DNA of 62,855 nucleotides from Fidelibacterota bacterium (GCA_002708715.1 PAPB01000041.1:1-62855); one strand, 5' to 3'; positions 38,093-45,978 are shown, counted from the first letter of the stretch. Notes: generated from the letters alone by a model not told the origin. Made by a program: numbers and translations.

Positions 38093-38290
38093 GACCCATT
38101 ATCAATGGAAAAAGCAATGCTTAATAATATGTTTGAAAAAACAGGTAAAAATATTGAAGATTGGCTTGTCCTTATCAATTCATGTAATTTTTTCAAACAT
38201 GGTGAGATTGTAAAATACTTAAAAACAAAATATTCATTAACCCATGGGTATGCTAATCTTATAGCAAGAAAATATTTGGCAAATAATTAA
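38090..38290 (+). CDS. DUF4287 domain protein
   Basis: The 66-residue product matches the DUF4287 family, with MEKAMLNNMFEKTGKNIEDW and then KHGEIVKYLKTKYSLTHGYAN. The function is unknown; relatives occur as short cytosolic proteins and are sometimes fused to other small domains. I choose ATG 38090, inside boundary element A, over the upstream TTG 38084. No Shine-Dalgarno sequence is visible, which fits a leaderless start if TAGATT acts as the promoter. It is the first gene of the accessory array. Confidence 0.75.
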   Translation: MDPLSMEKAMLNNMFEKTGKNIEDWLVLINSCNFFKHGEIVKYLKTKYSLTHGYANLIARKYLANN

Positions 38291-38304
38291 ATATATTTTA
38301 TCAA

Positions 38305-38347
38305 GCTCCATATTCGTAGGATGATTGGTAGATTCGAATATGGAGAT
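38305..38347 (+). repeat. Boundary element copy B with 11-bp palindrome
   Basis: CTCCATATTCG (38306-38316) and CGAATATGGAG (38335-38345) are perfect inverted arms around an 18-base loop that contains GGATGATTGGTAGATT. This short copy lacks the T-run. TAGA (38329) again precedes an ATG (38340) by 7 bases. Confidence 0.7.
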
Positions 38348-38399
38348 TACAATGCAGATGGAAAAGTTTATGAAAAGAAAAAATATAGATACTATTTAA
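38340..38399 (+). CDS. Possible 19-residue peptide or gene remnant
   Basis: An ATG at the fixed offset of boundary element B opens a 19-codon frame (MEITMQMEKFMKRKNIDTI). The MEKxM text recalls the start of the neighbouring DUF4287 protein, so this could be a decayed cassette. It could equally be a chance frame, and there is no ribosome site. Confidence 0.25.
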   Translation: MEITMQMEKFMKRKNIDTI

Positions 38400-38457
38400 A
38401 TATCTTAACAGCCACACGGTAGTTTTTTTTAAATAAGAAAATAGATGGATTATATGA

Positions 38458-38500
38458 ATAATGATTAGTGAGTAAATAAAAAAAACTCACTAATCATTAT
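38458..38500. terminator. Strong 16-bp hairpin, probable terminator
   Basis: ATAATGATTAGTGAGT and its exact reverse complement ACTCACTAATCATTAT flank an 11-base A-rich loop. It lies just past the stop of the tiny reverse-strand membrane gene (38508-38594). On the minus strand the loop is T-rich. No T-tract follows either arm, so it may be a stabilising hairpin instead. Confidence 0.55.
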
Positions 38501-38507
38501 GTTCTGG

Positions 38508-38594
38508 TTAGGCAAGTAATAAAGGAATAAGAACGAAGAGAATGAGAAATATTAGACTAATGTATAACCAGAGCTTATTATCGTTTTTGCTCAT
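38508..38594 (-). CDS. 28-residue single-span membrane peptide
   Basis: The frame encodes MSKNDNKLWLYISLIFLIL followed by FVLIPLLLA, a short polar head and one hydrophobic helix. GAGGT lies 6 bases ahead of the ATG, a much better ribosome site than most genes here have. A 16-bp hairpin sits just after the stop. The layout (ribosome site, TM peptide, hairpin) is that of a real small gene. The function is unknown; small membrane regulators and type I toxins share this architecture. Confidence 0.5.
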   Translation of the reverse strand: MSKNDNKLWLYISLIFLILFVLIPLLLA

Positions 38595-38722
38595 GAATTA
38601 CCTCATTATTATAAATATTAAACATAGTTTAACCAAAAAAGTTTCAAAATGTGATTCGCGATTAATATTATTTTTTTGTTATACATAGAAATAATAGGAT
38701 CCTATACTCATATTTTTGATAT
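38595..38722. other. Non-coding gap, nothing further recognised
   Basis: The stretch from 38291 to 38778 has no long gene. It contains boundary elements B and C, the 19-codon frame, the hairpin and the 28-residue peptide listed separately. The part from 38595 to 38722 is A/T-rich. The only structure seen in it is CCTATACTCATAT at 38701, the left arm that pairs with copy C. Confidence 0.5.
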
Positions 38723-38787
38723 AAACCCCATATTTTTTTGATTTTTTTTTGTTTATGGAATGAATGGTAGATTTGCATATGTATAGG
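38723..38787 (+). repeat. Boundary element copy C
   Basis: AAACCCCATATTTTTTTG is followed by a long T-run, GTTTATGGAATGAATGG and TAGATTTGCAT. TAGA (38768) precedes the Kazal gene ATG (38779) by 7 bases. The left arm CCTATACTCATAT (38701-38713) pairs with ATATGTATAGG (38777-38787), leaving a two-base bulge, so the element can fold into a large stem-loop. Confidence 0.65.
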
Positions 38788-38991
38788 TATTTATTATTAT
38801 TACTTTTTATATGGTTGAATATTATTGGATGTGAGAATAATGATGAATGTATAGATGAATCAAAGATATCTAATAATTCTTGTTATGAAATATATGCTCC
38901 AGTTTGTGGTTGTGATGGATTAACTTATGATAATGATTGCTATGCTGAAAACGCAGGTGTTACCGAATGGAATGAAGGTGAGTGTGAATGA
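38779..38991 (+). CDS. Kazal-type protease inhibitor lipoprotein
   Basis: The 70-residue product has a lipoprotein signal (YLLLLLFIWLNIIGCENN). A compact Kazal domain follows, with C-x(n)-APVCGCDGLTYDNDCYAENA and a final GEC, giving the six cysteines of the fold. Kazal domains block serine proteases through a loop before the CGxDGxTY motif. I use ATG 38779 at the fixed offset of boundary element C; the ATG at 38764 lies inside the element. A metalloprotease is encoded two genes downstream, but no link beyond proximity is shown. Confidence 0.78.
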   Translation: MYRYLLLLLFIWLNIIGCENNDECIDESKISNNSCYEIYAPVCGCDGLTYDNDCYAENAGVTEWNEGECE

Positions 38992-39000
38992 AGACAAATA

Positions 39001-39061
39001 ACCCAGCCCCATATTCATGGGACTATTTATTTGTATTATAATGGGTAGACTTAGATATGGT
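39001..39061 (+). repeat. Boundary element copy D
   Basis: CCCAGCCCCATATTCATGGG, then a degraded T-run and TGGGTAGACTTAGAT. TAGA (39046) precedes the ATG at 39057 by 7 bases. CCATAT and ATATGG form short inverted arms at the two ends. Confidence 0.65.
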
Positions 39062-39566
39062 TAAATATGATTTATTTAATAATGATTTAAAACAGGATTT
39101 TAAAAATCAACTTATAAGAAATACTACATCATTAGGTGGTAAAAATCATTTTCTTTCTCTTATTGAGGCAATAAGAATAGCACATCCTCATCCTTTAATG
39201 TCTAAAGATGCATCATTTCGTTATAGTAAAGGTTCCATCAAATGGGAAAAAGTTATTTATAAGGATAAAGTTGATTTACTAATGACACTTATTAAAAAGA
39301 GAGAAAGTGATAAAAATCTTATGCCTGAAAAGGGGAACAGGAATTATAAAAAAATTAGAAATCTTATGAGGACTATCGGTCCAATAAAGTTTGAAGTGAG
39401 GCCTAAAAATAGTAAGGATGGGGATGGCTTTATATTTAATTGTATTGATATAATTGATAAGAATACTTGCCAATTAAGTTTTATGTTTGAAGTGCTATTT
39501 GTTTTTCCGATCAAATTGATTAAGAGAATCTATACCGCTCCAAGGGAAACGATTAATGTTAATTAG
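39057..39566 (+). CDS. Hypothetical protein, 169 residues
   Basis: I do not recognise a family. The protein is basic and looks cytosolic, with KNQLIRNTTSLGGKNHFLSL near the start, a Lys/Arg-rich middle (KGNRNYKKIRNLMRTIGPIK) and a hydrophobic stretch near residues 140-155 (FMFEVLFVFPIKLIK). No catalytic motif is seen. The ATG is at the fixed offset in boundary element D, without a ribosome site. The large secreted protease gene begins 27 bases after its stop. Confidence 0.5.
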   Translation: MVKYDLFNNDLKQDFKNQLIRNTTSLGGKNHFLSLIEAIRIAHPHPLMSKDASFRYSKGSIKWEKVIYKDKVDLLMTLIKKRESDKNLMPEKGNRNYKKIRNLMRTIGPIKFEVRPKNSKDGDGFIFNCIDIIDKNTCQLSFMFEVLFVFPIKLIKRIYTAPRETINVN

Positions 39567-39593
39567 CAAAATATTATAATCATAAAAAAATAG

Positions 39594-42500
39594 ATGAAAT
39601 TCATAAAAATAATACCATTATTATCTATTATACTTGGTAGTCAAATACAAAACAACCAAGCTATTATTAAATCAGATGAAATATTAGAAGTGTTGAAAAA
39701 AAGCCCAATTCTGACAATTAATGCCAATTCTAATGTTATAATCTCAATGCCATCGTTAGATGGTACATTAAAAGCATTTCAGATGTTTTATTCTCCTGTT
39801 ATGCCTCATTCATTAATAAAAAAATACCCTGGTATAAAAACATATACTGGTATTGGTGTTGTAAATCCTAGTGAGAGAATAAGTGTGACTTTCAGTGAAA
39901 ATAAAATTAAAGGAATGATCCTAGGAAATAATGGGAATGTGTTTATTGATCATGTAAAAGGAAGTAAGAATTTATATAATATATCTAAAAGAGAAATAGG
40001 GGTACCTGTTTCTCATGATTGTATAGATTGCGAAAGTATTGACATAATAGAAAGAATAGAAGTGAAAAACAGTAGAACCACAAGAAACTTTCCATCTTGT
40101 GTGGGTGAGGATGAACCATGTTATGTAATTGGGGATACATTAGTTACCTTTCGGTTTGCTGGTATATTAACGTCAGAAGCTAATAATGAAATTGGTGGAG
40201 GTAATATTTTAGGTGGCTTAGCGTGGATGAATGCTATGGTAAATCAAGTGAATCTTCTCTGGGTTAGAGAATTGAGTTTCCGATTAGAGTTGATTGAAGA
40301 TAGTGATTTATTAATATATACTAATGATAATCCCACACCAGAAGATTTTACTCAGTTCAATATGTATGATGAATTACCACTCGTATTAAATCATCTCAAT
40401 GAGACTGTTGGTCCTGGTGGGTATAATGCACCTATCGGGTTATTGAATTGGGAATACGGAGCTGTTTTTAATATTGGTTATAGTGGTGGATTGGCATATG
40501 TGCCTGGATCTACTTCTGCGAATCTTCCTTATTATGAAATTTTTAACCATGAAATAGGCCATAATCTAGGTTCATCTCACAATTGTACTTCAGAAGGAGG
40601 ATGGAGATGTACATTTGGTGGCACAATCATGTGTTCTCGGAGTAATACACTATCTAGCAGTGGTGGTGATCAATATTCATCACATACAATTGATATTGCT
40701 ATTAAATATCAGCAGGAAATGTTTGGTGGTAATGCATATCTATACCAAAGAGGTTTTAGTAGAAACTCGACTGATAATTTGCCTCCTGTAGTCAACTTGC
40801 CTTTTGATTTTATTACGATACCGATGGAAACACCATTTGTTTTGGAAGGAAGTGCAGAAGATGAAAATATTGCAAGTCTAACCTATTCTTGGGAACAGAA
40901 TGATATCACTGATGTTGCCTTTAGTCCTCCTGCTTTTCCAGAAGATAGTGGTCCTTTATTTTGCAGTGTGGATCCAAAATTGGATGGGAATATTCGATAT
41001 TTTCCACAAATGTCAAGCCTTTTAGATAATAACTATGCAACAGGGAATATTGAAAAATTGCCTTTTGCAGCAAGAGAAATAAATATGCGTCTGATAGTAC
41101 GAGATAATGATCTATTCTCAGGTGGCGTAAGTTATGATAATGTAATTTTGAATGTGCTGGAAGATGCAGGACCATTTCGGATCACATCACAGTCTGATGT
41201 AGTTACATGGGAGGCAGGTGCTAGTGAAACCATCACTTGGGATGTTGCTAATACAGATAATATTAATGGTGTTAATAGTCCTATGGTCGAAATTTATCTT
41301 TCTATTGATGGTGGTGATAATTTTGATATTGTTTTGGATGCAGGAACTCCTAATGACGGTAATGAGGATATAATTGTACCAATTGTTCCTACAAGTAATG
41401 AATGCAGGATTATGGTAAAAAGTTTGAATAATGTTTTTTTTGATATCAATAATTCCTTTTTTATTATTAATAATCCAGCTATTCCACAATTGGATGTTGA
41501 TACGTCGACCATTGAATTAAATCTTCCTTTAGATACTCTCATAGCTGTAGAGCGAGAAATCTTAAATTCTGGAGATACTGGTTCTATATTAACCTATGCT
41601 TTAGACCTAGATTATGAATATAATGGTGATGGCTTTTTATCTTTTGATGGTCAAAATGATTTTGTTGATTTAGGTTCTAATTTATTAAGTGGTTCAGGAA
41701 ATTTTTCTATCACATTGTGGTTCAAGACAACTCATACAAACGAAGTGATTATCCAACAGCGTAATGGTGGATTTAATGGGGAATATCAATTAAACATTAA
41801 TGGAAATGGTCAATTAGATTTTTGGACCTATAGAGATGGGTATCGTTGGTCTGTTTTATCCCAAGGATTGGTCAATGATGGGAATTGGCATCATATTGTT
41901 TTGGTTCAAGATGAAATAATTAACGGTGGAAGGATGTATCTGGATGGTTTGGAAGTCTCAAATAGTTCTGATGGGTTGGTGAATCTAGATGGTAGTATTC
42001 ATTCATATCTTGGTGCAGATATGAGAGACAATGTAAATTATTTTTCAGGATCCATTGATGCAGTAGGAATTTTATCAGTTGCATTATCAAGCACTACTAT
42101 AGAAAGCATATATTTAGGTGGTAAAAGTTTTAATCTAAGTTATAACCATGATGGCTATTCAGCTGCGAATGATTTAGAAGCATTTTATCCAGTTAGACTT
42201 ATGAGCGGCACAACATTGTCTGATTTTAGTGGCAATGGACATGATGGAAATATATCAGGTGCAGATTGGGATGGAGATCTGGTTCCTGTACCAGATTGGT
42301 TAGCTGTTTCTGATGCCTCTAGTTGGTTGGAAGCTGGAGAAAGCAATCAAGTTAATATTGAAATTAATACATCAGGGTTAGAAGAAAATTTAGCATATGT
42401 TGGTTATCTTTTAATTTTAACAGATGGTGATGTGACTAGCATACCTATACATTTAATCACGAGTGATGGTTTGGATGTTGATTCTTTTTCACTACCAAAT

Positions 42501-42776
42501 AAAATTAATCTTTATTCATCCTATCCAAATCCATTTAATCCTTTAACAACTTTACATTATGACCTAAGAGAAGAAGTTATAATTAATATCTCTATTTATG
42601 ATATGATGGGTAGAAATATTAAGACTTTTATTAATGGACCTCAAAGTGCTGGATATAAGACAATTCAATGGGATGCCACTAATAATCAAGGTCAACCTGT
42701 ATCTGCAGGAGTATATCTTTATAGCATTGAAGCAGGAGACTTTAGGCAGACGAAAAAGATGGTATTGTTAAAATAA
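39594..42776 (+). CDS. Secreted reprolysin-like metalloprotease with LamG-like domain and C-terminal sorting domain
   Basis: The 1060-residue protein starts with a signal peptide (IIPLLSIILGSQIQ) and a pro-region to about 180. The catalytic domain carries the zinc motif HEIGHNLGSSH from H319 and a Met-turn-like GGTIMCSRSN, so the catalytic residues are intact. Beta domains follow, then a LamG/concanavalin-like domain at about 690-840 (NFSITLWFKTT, NWHHIVLVQDE). The last 90 residues are a type IX-style sorting domain (YPNPFNP, SAGVYLYSIEAGDFRQTKK). It is probably exported to the cell surface to digest protein. Its C-terminal DNA closely matches that of 44680-45954. Confidence 0.88.
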   Translation: MKFIKIIPLLSIILGSQIQNNQAIIKSDEILEVLKKSPILTINANSNVIISMPSLDGTLKAFQMFYSPVMPHSLIKKYPGIKTYTGIGVVNPSERISVTFSENKIKGMILGNNGNVFIDHVKGSKNLYNISKREIGVPVSHDCIDCESIDIIERIEVKNSRTTRNFPSCVGEDEPCYVIGDTLVTFRFAGILTSEANNEIGGGNILGGLAWMNAMVNQVNLLWVRELSFRLELIEDSDLLIYTNDNPTPEDFTQFNMYDELPLVLNHLNETVGPGGYNAPIGLLNWEYGAVFNIGYSGGLAYVPGSTSANLPYYEIFNHEIGHNLGSSHNCTSEGGWRCTFGGTIMCSRSNTLSSSGGDQYSSHTIDIAIKYQQEMFGGNAYLYQRGFSRNSTDNLPPVVNLPFDFITIPMETPFVLEGSAEDENIASLTYSWEQNDITDVAFSPPAFPEDSGPLFCSVDPKLDGNIRYFPQMSSLLDNNYATGNIEKLPFAAREINMRLIVRDNDLFSGGVSYDNVILNVLEDAGPFRITSQSDVVTWEAGASETITWDVANTDNINGVNSPMVEIYLSIDGGDNFDIVLDAGTPNDGNEDIIVPIVPTSNECRIMVKSLNNVFFDINNSFFIINNPAIPQLDVDTSTIELNLPLDTLIAVEREILNSGDTGSILTYALDLDYEYNGDGFLSFDGQNDFVDLGSNLLSGSGNFSITLWFKTTHTNEVIIQQRNGGFNGEYQLNINGNGQLDFWTYRDGYRWSVLSQGLVNDGNWHHIVLVQDEIINGGRMYLDGLEVSNSSDGLVNLDGSIHSYLGADMRDNVNYFSGSIDAVGILSVALSSTTIESIYLGGKSFNLSYNHDGYSAANDLEAFYPVRLMSGTTLSDFSGNGHDGNISGADWDGDLVPVPDWLAVSDASSWLEAGESNQVNIEINTSGLEENLAYVGYLLILTDGDVTSIPIHLITSDGLDVDSFSLPNKINLYSSYPNPFNPLTTLHYDLREEVIINISIYDMMGRNIKTFINGPQSAGYKTIQWDATNNQGQPVSAGVYLYSIEAGDFRQTKKMVLLK

Positions 42777-42790
42777 AATTATCTATATGC

Positions 42791-42850
42791 ATCAAGTCGA
42801 TATTCGTGGGGATTTTTGTTTGCGTGATGATGGTTAGATTTGGATAAGGG
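42791..42850 (+). repeat. Boundary element copy E
   Basis: GATATTCGTGGGGATTTTTG, then TTTGCGTGATGATGG and TTAGATTTGGAT. The core matches copy A, but the ATG position reads AAG (42846), so the downstream GrpB gene must start elsewhere. Confidence 0.7.
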
Positions 42851-42870
42851 AATAAAATCAGAATTATAAT

Positions 42871-43476
42871 TTGAAAATTCATATAGAAAAGTATAATCCT
42901 AATTGGATAATTCAATATAAACATATAAAAAACCAATTATTATCAATTTTTAATAGTTTTAATCCCATAATTGAACATATTGGTAGTACATCAATACCAT
43001 CATTATCAGCAAAGCCCATAATAGATATAGCAGTTGGAATAATTAATATTACAGATTTAAATAAGACTGTCAATCCAATGATTGATAATCAATATATATA
43101 CTATGAGATTTATAATAAGCAATTGCCTCAAAGAAGATTTTTTGTTGGGTTAAAAGACAATAAAGATTATGCGAAATTTCAAAGCAAATATTCATATAAT
43201 GATAATATTCCACATAACAAAATTCAAAAATATAAGTTATCGCATATACATATTTGGCAATACAACTCGGATGATTGGATAAGACATATCGCTTTTAGAG
43301 ATTATTTAATTGAACATCCAAAGGATATGTTACAATATGAAGAATTAAAAAAAGATTTAAGTAAAAAAGAATGGTTAGATGGAAATGAGTACAATGATGA
43401 AAAAAATGACTTTATCAAAAACTTAGAAATAAAAGCAATATTATGGTATCAGAACATTAACCAATCTAATGATTAG
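42871..43476 (+). CDS. GrpB family protein (UPF0157)
   Basis: The 201-residue product matches the GrpB/UPF0157 nucleotidyltransferase-like family: IEKYNPNWIIQYKHIKNQL, IEHIGSTSIPSLSAKPIIDI, KLSHIHIWQYNSDDW and the end RHIAFRDYLIEHPKDM. GrpB proteins are related to nucleotidyltransferases, and some are fused to CoaE; the reaction is not established. The start TTG 42871 lies 23 bases beyond boundary element E and has no strong ribosome site. Confidence 0.85.
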   Translation: MKIHIEKYNPNWIIQYKHIKNQLLSIFNSFNPIIEHIGSTSIPSLSAKPIIDIAVGIINITDLNKTVNPMIDNQYIYYEIYNKQLPQRRFFVGLKDNKDYAKFQSKYSYNDNIPHNKIQKYKLSHIHIWQYNSDDWIRHIAFRDYLIEHPKDMLQYEELKKDLSKKEWLDGNEYNDEKNDFIKNLEIKAILWYQNINQSND

Positions 43477-43527
43477 CTCCATATTCGTGAGTTTTTTTCT
43501 AGCATAATAGTTAGATTCTGGTAAGGC
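43476..43527 (+). repeat. Boundary element copy F
   Basis: GCTCCATATTCGTGAGTTTT, then CTAGCATAATAG and TTAGATTCTGGT. As in copy E, the ATG position reads AAG. The left end shares AGCTCCATATTCGT with copy B; AGCTCCA is also the 3' end of the tRNA-Ala gene. Confidence 0.65.
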
Positions 43528-43615
43528 GATAATTATGGATGTTTTTCTAATGGTTATTTTAAAACATTAATTGCAAAATAAATATTTAATGGCATTTTTA
43601 TTATTGGGATAGGCA

Positions 43616-43983
43616 ATGACTAGACACTTCACATTATTATCATTCATTGGTTTAGTTATTTGGAATTGTGATCAATCTGCCGTTATAGATAGCAATGAGG
43701 CTATGAGATATTTAAATAATGATGACTATTACTTTTTAGATGTAAGGACTTTTAAAGAACATCAAATCAAATCAATTCCAAATACAGATTGTATTCCTGT
43801 TCAAGAAGTTGAACAAAGAATTGAGGAATTAGATAAGTATCGAAAAAAAAGATAATTGTTTATTGTAGAAGCGGCAATCGATCTGGAACTGCTACTAAAA
43901 TATTAAATGAGAACGGATTTCAAGCATACAATATGATTGGTGGAATGAATGGATGGAAGGGGAAAGTGATTTATGAAAAATAG
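43616..43983 (+). CDS. Rhodanese-like lipoprotein interrupted by a -1 frameshift
   Basis: The first frame (43616-43855) encodes a lipoprotein signal (LLSFIGLVIWNCDQS) and the first half of a rhodanese domain (YYFLDVRTFKEHQIKSIP). It stops after an A8 run at 43843-43850. The -1 frame continues at once as IIVYCRSGNRSGTATKILN, with the active-site cysteine loop, and ends GGMNGWKGKVIYEK at 43983. The joined product would be a complete single-domain rhodanese of about 122 residues. The cause may be sequencing error in the A-run, a broken gene, or programmed or transcriptional slippage. The ATG has GGGATAGG upstream. Confidence 0.72.
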
Positions 43984-44030
43984 AGTTTAAATATCTGTTG
44001 TAAAATAAGTTTTTTAATACATTAAACTCT
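43982..44030. terminator. Inverted repeat between convergent genes
   Basis: AGAGTTTAA (43982-43990) and TTAAACTCT (44022-44030) form perfect 9-bp arms around 31 bases that include a T-run. The position between the converging rhodanese and membrane-protein genes suits a bidirectional terminator, though the loop is long. Confidence 0.4.
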
Positions 44031-44043
44031 TAAATAATTGATT

Positions 44044-44280
44044 CTATTCTTCTTCATCAGAATTATTCATTGCTCTATTATTTAAGTCTACTATGTTCTT
44101 ATCATCTGATTGCAACACCTTAGGTTTTTTATGGAAGAATTTTTCATATACTCTAAAGCAGAGCCATGTAGCTATAAAAATTATTGTAATTGTAGACGAG
44201 ATTTTTTCAGTAAAATAAAGCCCTGCGATAATAATCATTATGATAGCGCCAATTACTTTTATGATTTCGTTTGTACTCAT
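44044..44280 (-). CDS. Small two-span membrane protein, 78 residues
   Basis: Two hydrophobic spans (VIGAIIMIIIAGLYFTE and ITIIFIATWLCFRVYEKFF) are followed by an acidic soluble tail ending NNSDEEE. AAGGGGGATAAC ahead of the ATG is a strong ribosome site. It lies 41 bases downstream of another tiny membrane gene on the same strand, so the two form a small operon. The family is not recognised. Confidence 0.65.
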   Translation of the reverse strand: MSTNEIIKVIGAIIMIIIAGLYFTEKISSTITIIFIATWLCFRVYEKFFHKKPKVLQSDDKNIVDLNNRAMNNSDEEE

Positions 44281-44321
44281 GTTATCCCCCTTTATAAAGT
44301 GTTTTGTTGATGAAATGATTA

Positions 44322-44531
44322 TTAGTCTTTATACCAAGTCAAATAACTAATGATAACACCTTGGTTTAATAGTATAAAAAAGATGCTTATATCTTGCATT
44401 ACTGATGAAAAAATTGTTTTTCCATCAGTATATCCCCAACCAAAGGCAAATCCAAAAAATATAATTGAAAAAAGAACAAAATATTTAGATGCCATCTTAT
44501 CGATTTTTTTTACTTTCTCTACTATAGACAT
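44322..44531 (-). CDS. Small membrane protein, 69 residues
   Basis: The start is placed at ATG 44531, eight bases after AGGAGG; a TTG two codons earlier is weaker. The product has an amphipathic head (SIVEKVKKIDKMASKYF) and two hydrophobic segments (FVLFSIIFFGFAFGWGY, ISIFFILLNQGVIISYLTW). It is co-oriented with the 78-residue membrane protein and diverges from the cytochrome/BspA gene. The function is unknown. Confidence 0.65.
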   Translation of the reverse strand: MSIVEKVKKIDKMASKYFVLFSIIFFGFAFGWGYTDGKTIFSSVMQDISIFFILLNQGVIISYLTWYKD

Positions 44532-44679
44532 ACCCAAAACCTCCTTTAGTTATTAAATAATTTAATACATCCTAATAATATGTTATCAGAACCTAACTAC
44601 TATATTAGATTATCTATTGTCTTTATCATTAATTATATATTAAAAGTGGTAAAAAAAATATATAGGGGTACAATTTCAT

Positions 44680-45954
44680 ATGAAAAGAAAGATATTATAT
44701 TTAAATATCATATCAATTATTTTCTCTCAAATAGATTACGATACAGAAATACAACCAATATTTGATAATAATTGCATTAGTTGTCATATTGATGGTGGAG
44801 CATATTTTGGGAATCTTGACCTTTCTTCTTATACATTAGTAATGGAAGGAGGTAGTAGTGGTAATACCATTGTTCCATTTGACCATTCAAGTAGTGAATT
44901 ATTTAATAGAATTACTCTAGATGAAAGTGATAATGAGTTTATGCCGCAATATGGAACGTCATTATCTCAAACTGAAATTGATTTAATTGCTCAATGGATA
45001 GATGAAGGTGCTTTAGAAACACCAATTGAAATATTTCAACCTCAATCAACTCAAGAACTCGAGACTGCTGTTAATCTTTGGATATCAGATTATACTTCAG
45101 CCTTATCTATTTATGGAGATATTAATTCATGGGATGTCTCTTTGATATGGGATATGTCTTATTTATTTAAAGATGCGACTGATTTCAATGATGATATATC
45201 TAATTGGGATGTGTCCAACGTAACCCTTATGTACTACATGTTCCATAATGCTACTAGCTTTAATCAAGATTTAAGTACTTGGGATGTGTCAAATGTTGAG
45301 CGTATGTATGGTATGTTTTGGGGAGCTTCTACTTTTAATAGAGATATTTCGACATGGGATGTTTCTAATGTAACTAATATTTATTATATGTTTAAGGATG
45401 CAACATCCTTCAATCAAGATATATCTAGTTGGAATATTTCTAACACTTCGAGTTTGATGGAAATGTTTTATCGTGCGTTAAATTTTAATCAGGATATTTC
45501 AGGTTGGGATATTTCTAATGTAACTAACATGTCATATATGTTTCATGATAGTGATAATAATTTATCTAATGAAAATAAATGTTTAATTCACACAGCATTT
45601 AGCTCAAATAGTGCATGGAATTATGACTGGTCTGAAGCATGCGGATTATCATTAAATGAATCTATATTTATTCCAACGGATTTTAGAGCTTATCAAAATT
45701 ACCCTAATCCATTTAACCCAATAACAAGTTTACGTTATGATTTACCAGAAGATGTATATGTATCAATTACCATTTATGATATGTTAGGAAATGTGGTAAA
45801 CAAACTAGTTGATACAAATCAATCATCTGGATATAAAACAGTTCAGTGGAATGCTACGGATAACCAAGGTCAACCTGTATCAGCAGGAGTATACCTCTAC
45901 AGCATAGAGGCAGGAGATTTTAGGCAGTTAAAAAAAATGATATTGTTAAAATAA
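44680..45954 (+). CDS. Secreted CxxCH-domain protein with BspA-type repeats and C-terminal sorting domain
   Basis: The 424-residue protein has a signal peptide (ILYLNIISIIFSQ). Near residues 20-110 is a planctomycete-type cytochrome C motif (IQPIFDNNCISCHIDGGAYF, LIAQWIDEGA), where CISCH could bind heme. Residues about 140-290 are six BspA/DUF285 repeats of about 25 residues (form: ISTWDVSNVTxMxxMFxxA, then xFNQD). The last 90 residues are the sorting domain YPNPFNP...SAGVYLYSIEAGDFRQ. The repeats resemble lectin- or adhesin-type surface repeats, so the fusion places a possible heme module on a repeat surface protein. It diverges from two tiny membrane genes. Confidence 0.85.
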   Translation: MKRKILYLNIISIIFSQIDYDTEIQPIFDNNCISCHIDGGAYFGNLDLSSYTLVMEGGSSGNTIVPFDHSSSELFNRITLDESDNEFMPQYGTSLSQTEIDLIAQWIDEGALETPIEIFQPQSTQELETAVNLWISDYTSALSIYGDINSWDVSLIWDMSYLFKDATDFNDDISNWDVSNVTLMYYMFHNATSFNQDLSTWDVSNVERMYGMFWGASTFNRDISTWDVSNVTNIYYMFKDATSFNQDISSWNISNTSSLMEMFYRALNFNQDISGWDISNVTNMSYMFHDSDNNLSNENKCLIHTAFSSNSAWNYDWSEACGLSLNESIFIPTDFRAYQNYPNPFNPITSLRYDLPEDVYVSITIYDMLGNVVNKLVDTNQSSGYKTVQWNATDNQGQPVSAGVYLYSIEAGDFRQLKKMILLK

Positions 45955-45978
45955 ATCCTATTTAAAGCATTAAACTTC

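Noticed and set aside
38501..38516. GTTAGGC sequence that resembles an attC end
   Set aside because: It overlaps the stop of the 28-residue membrane peptide, and the partner site at 38401 is not a proper match.
41187..41542. Two reverse-strand frames within the metalloprotease gene
   Set aside because: Shadows of a clear coding region on the plus strand, with no ribosome site or domain.
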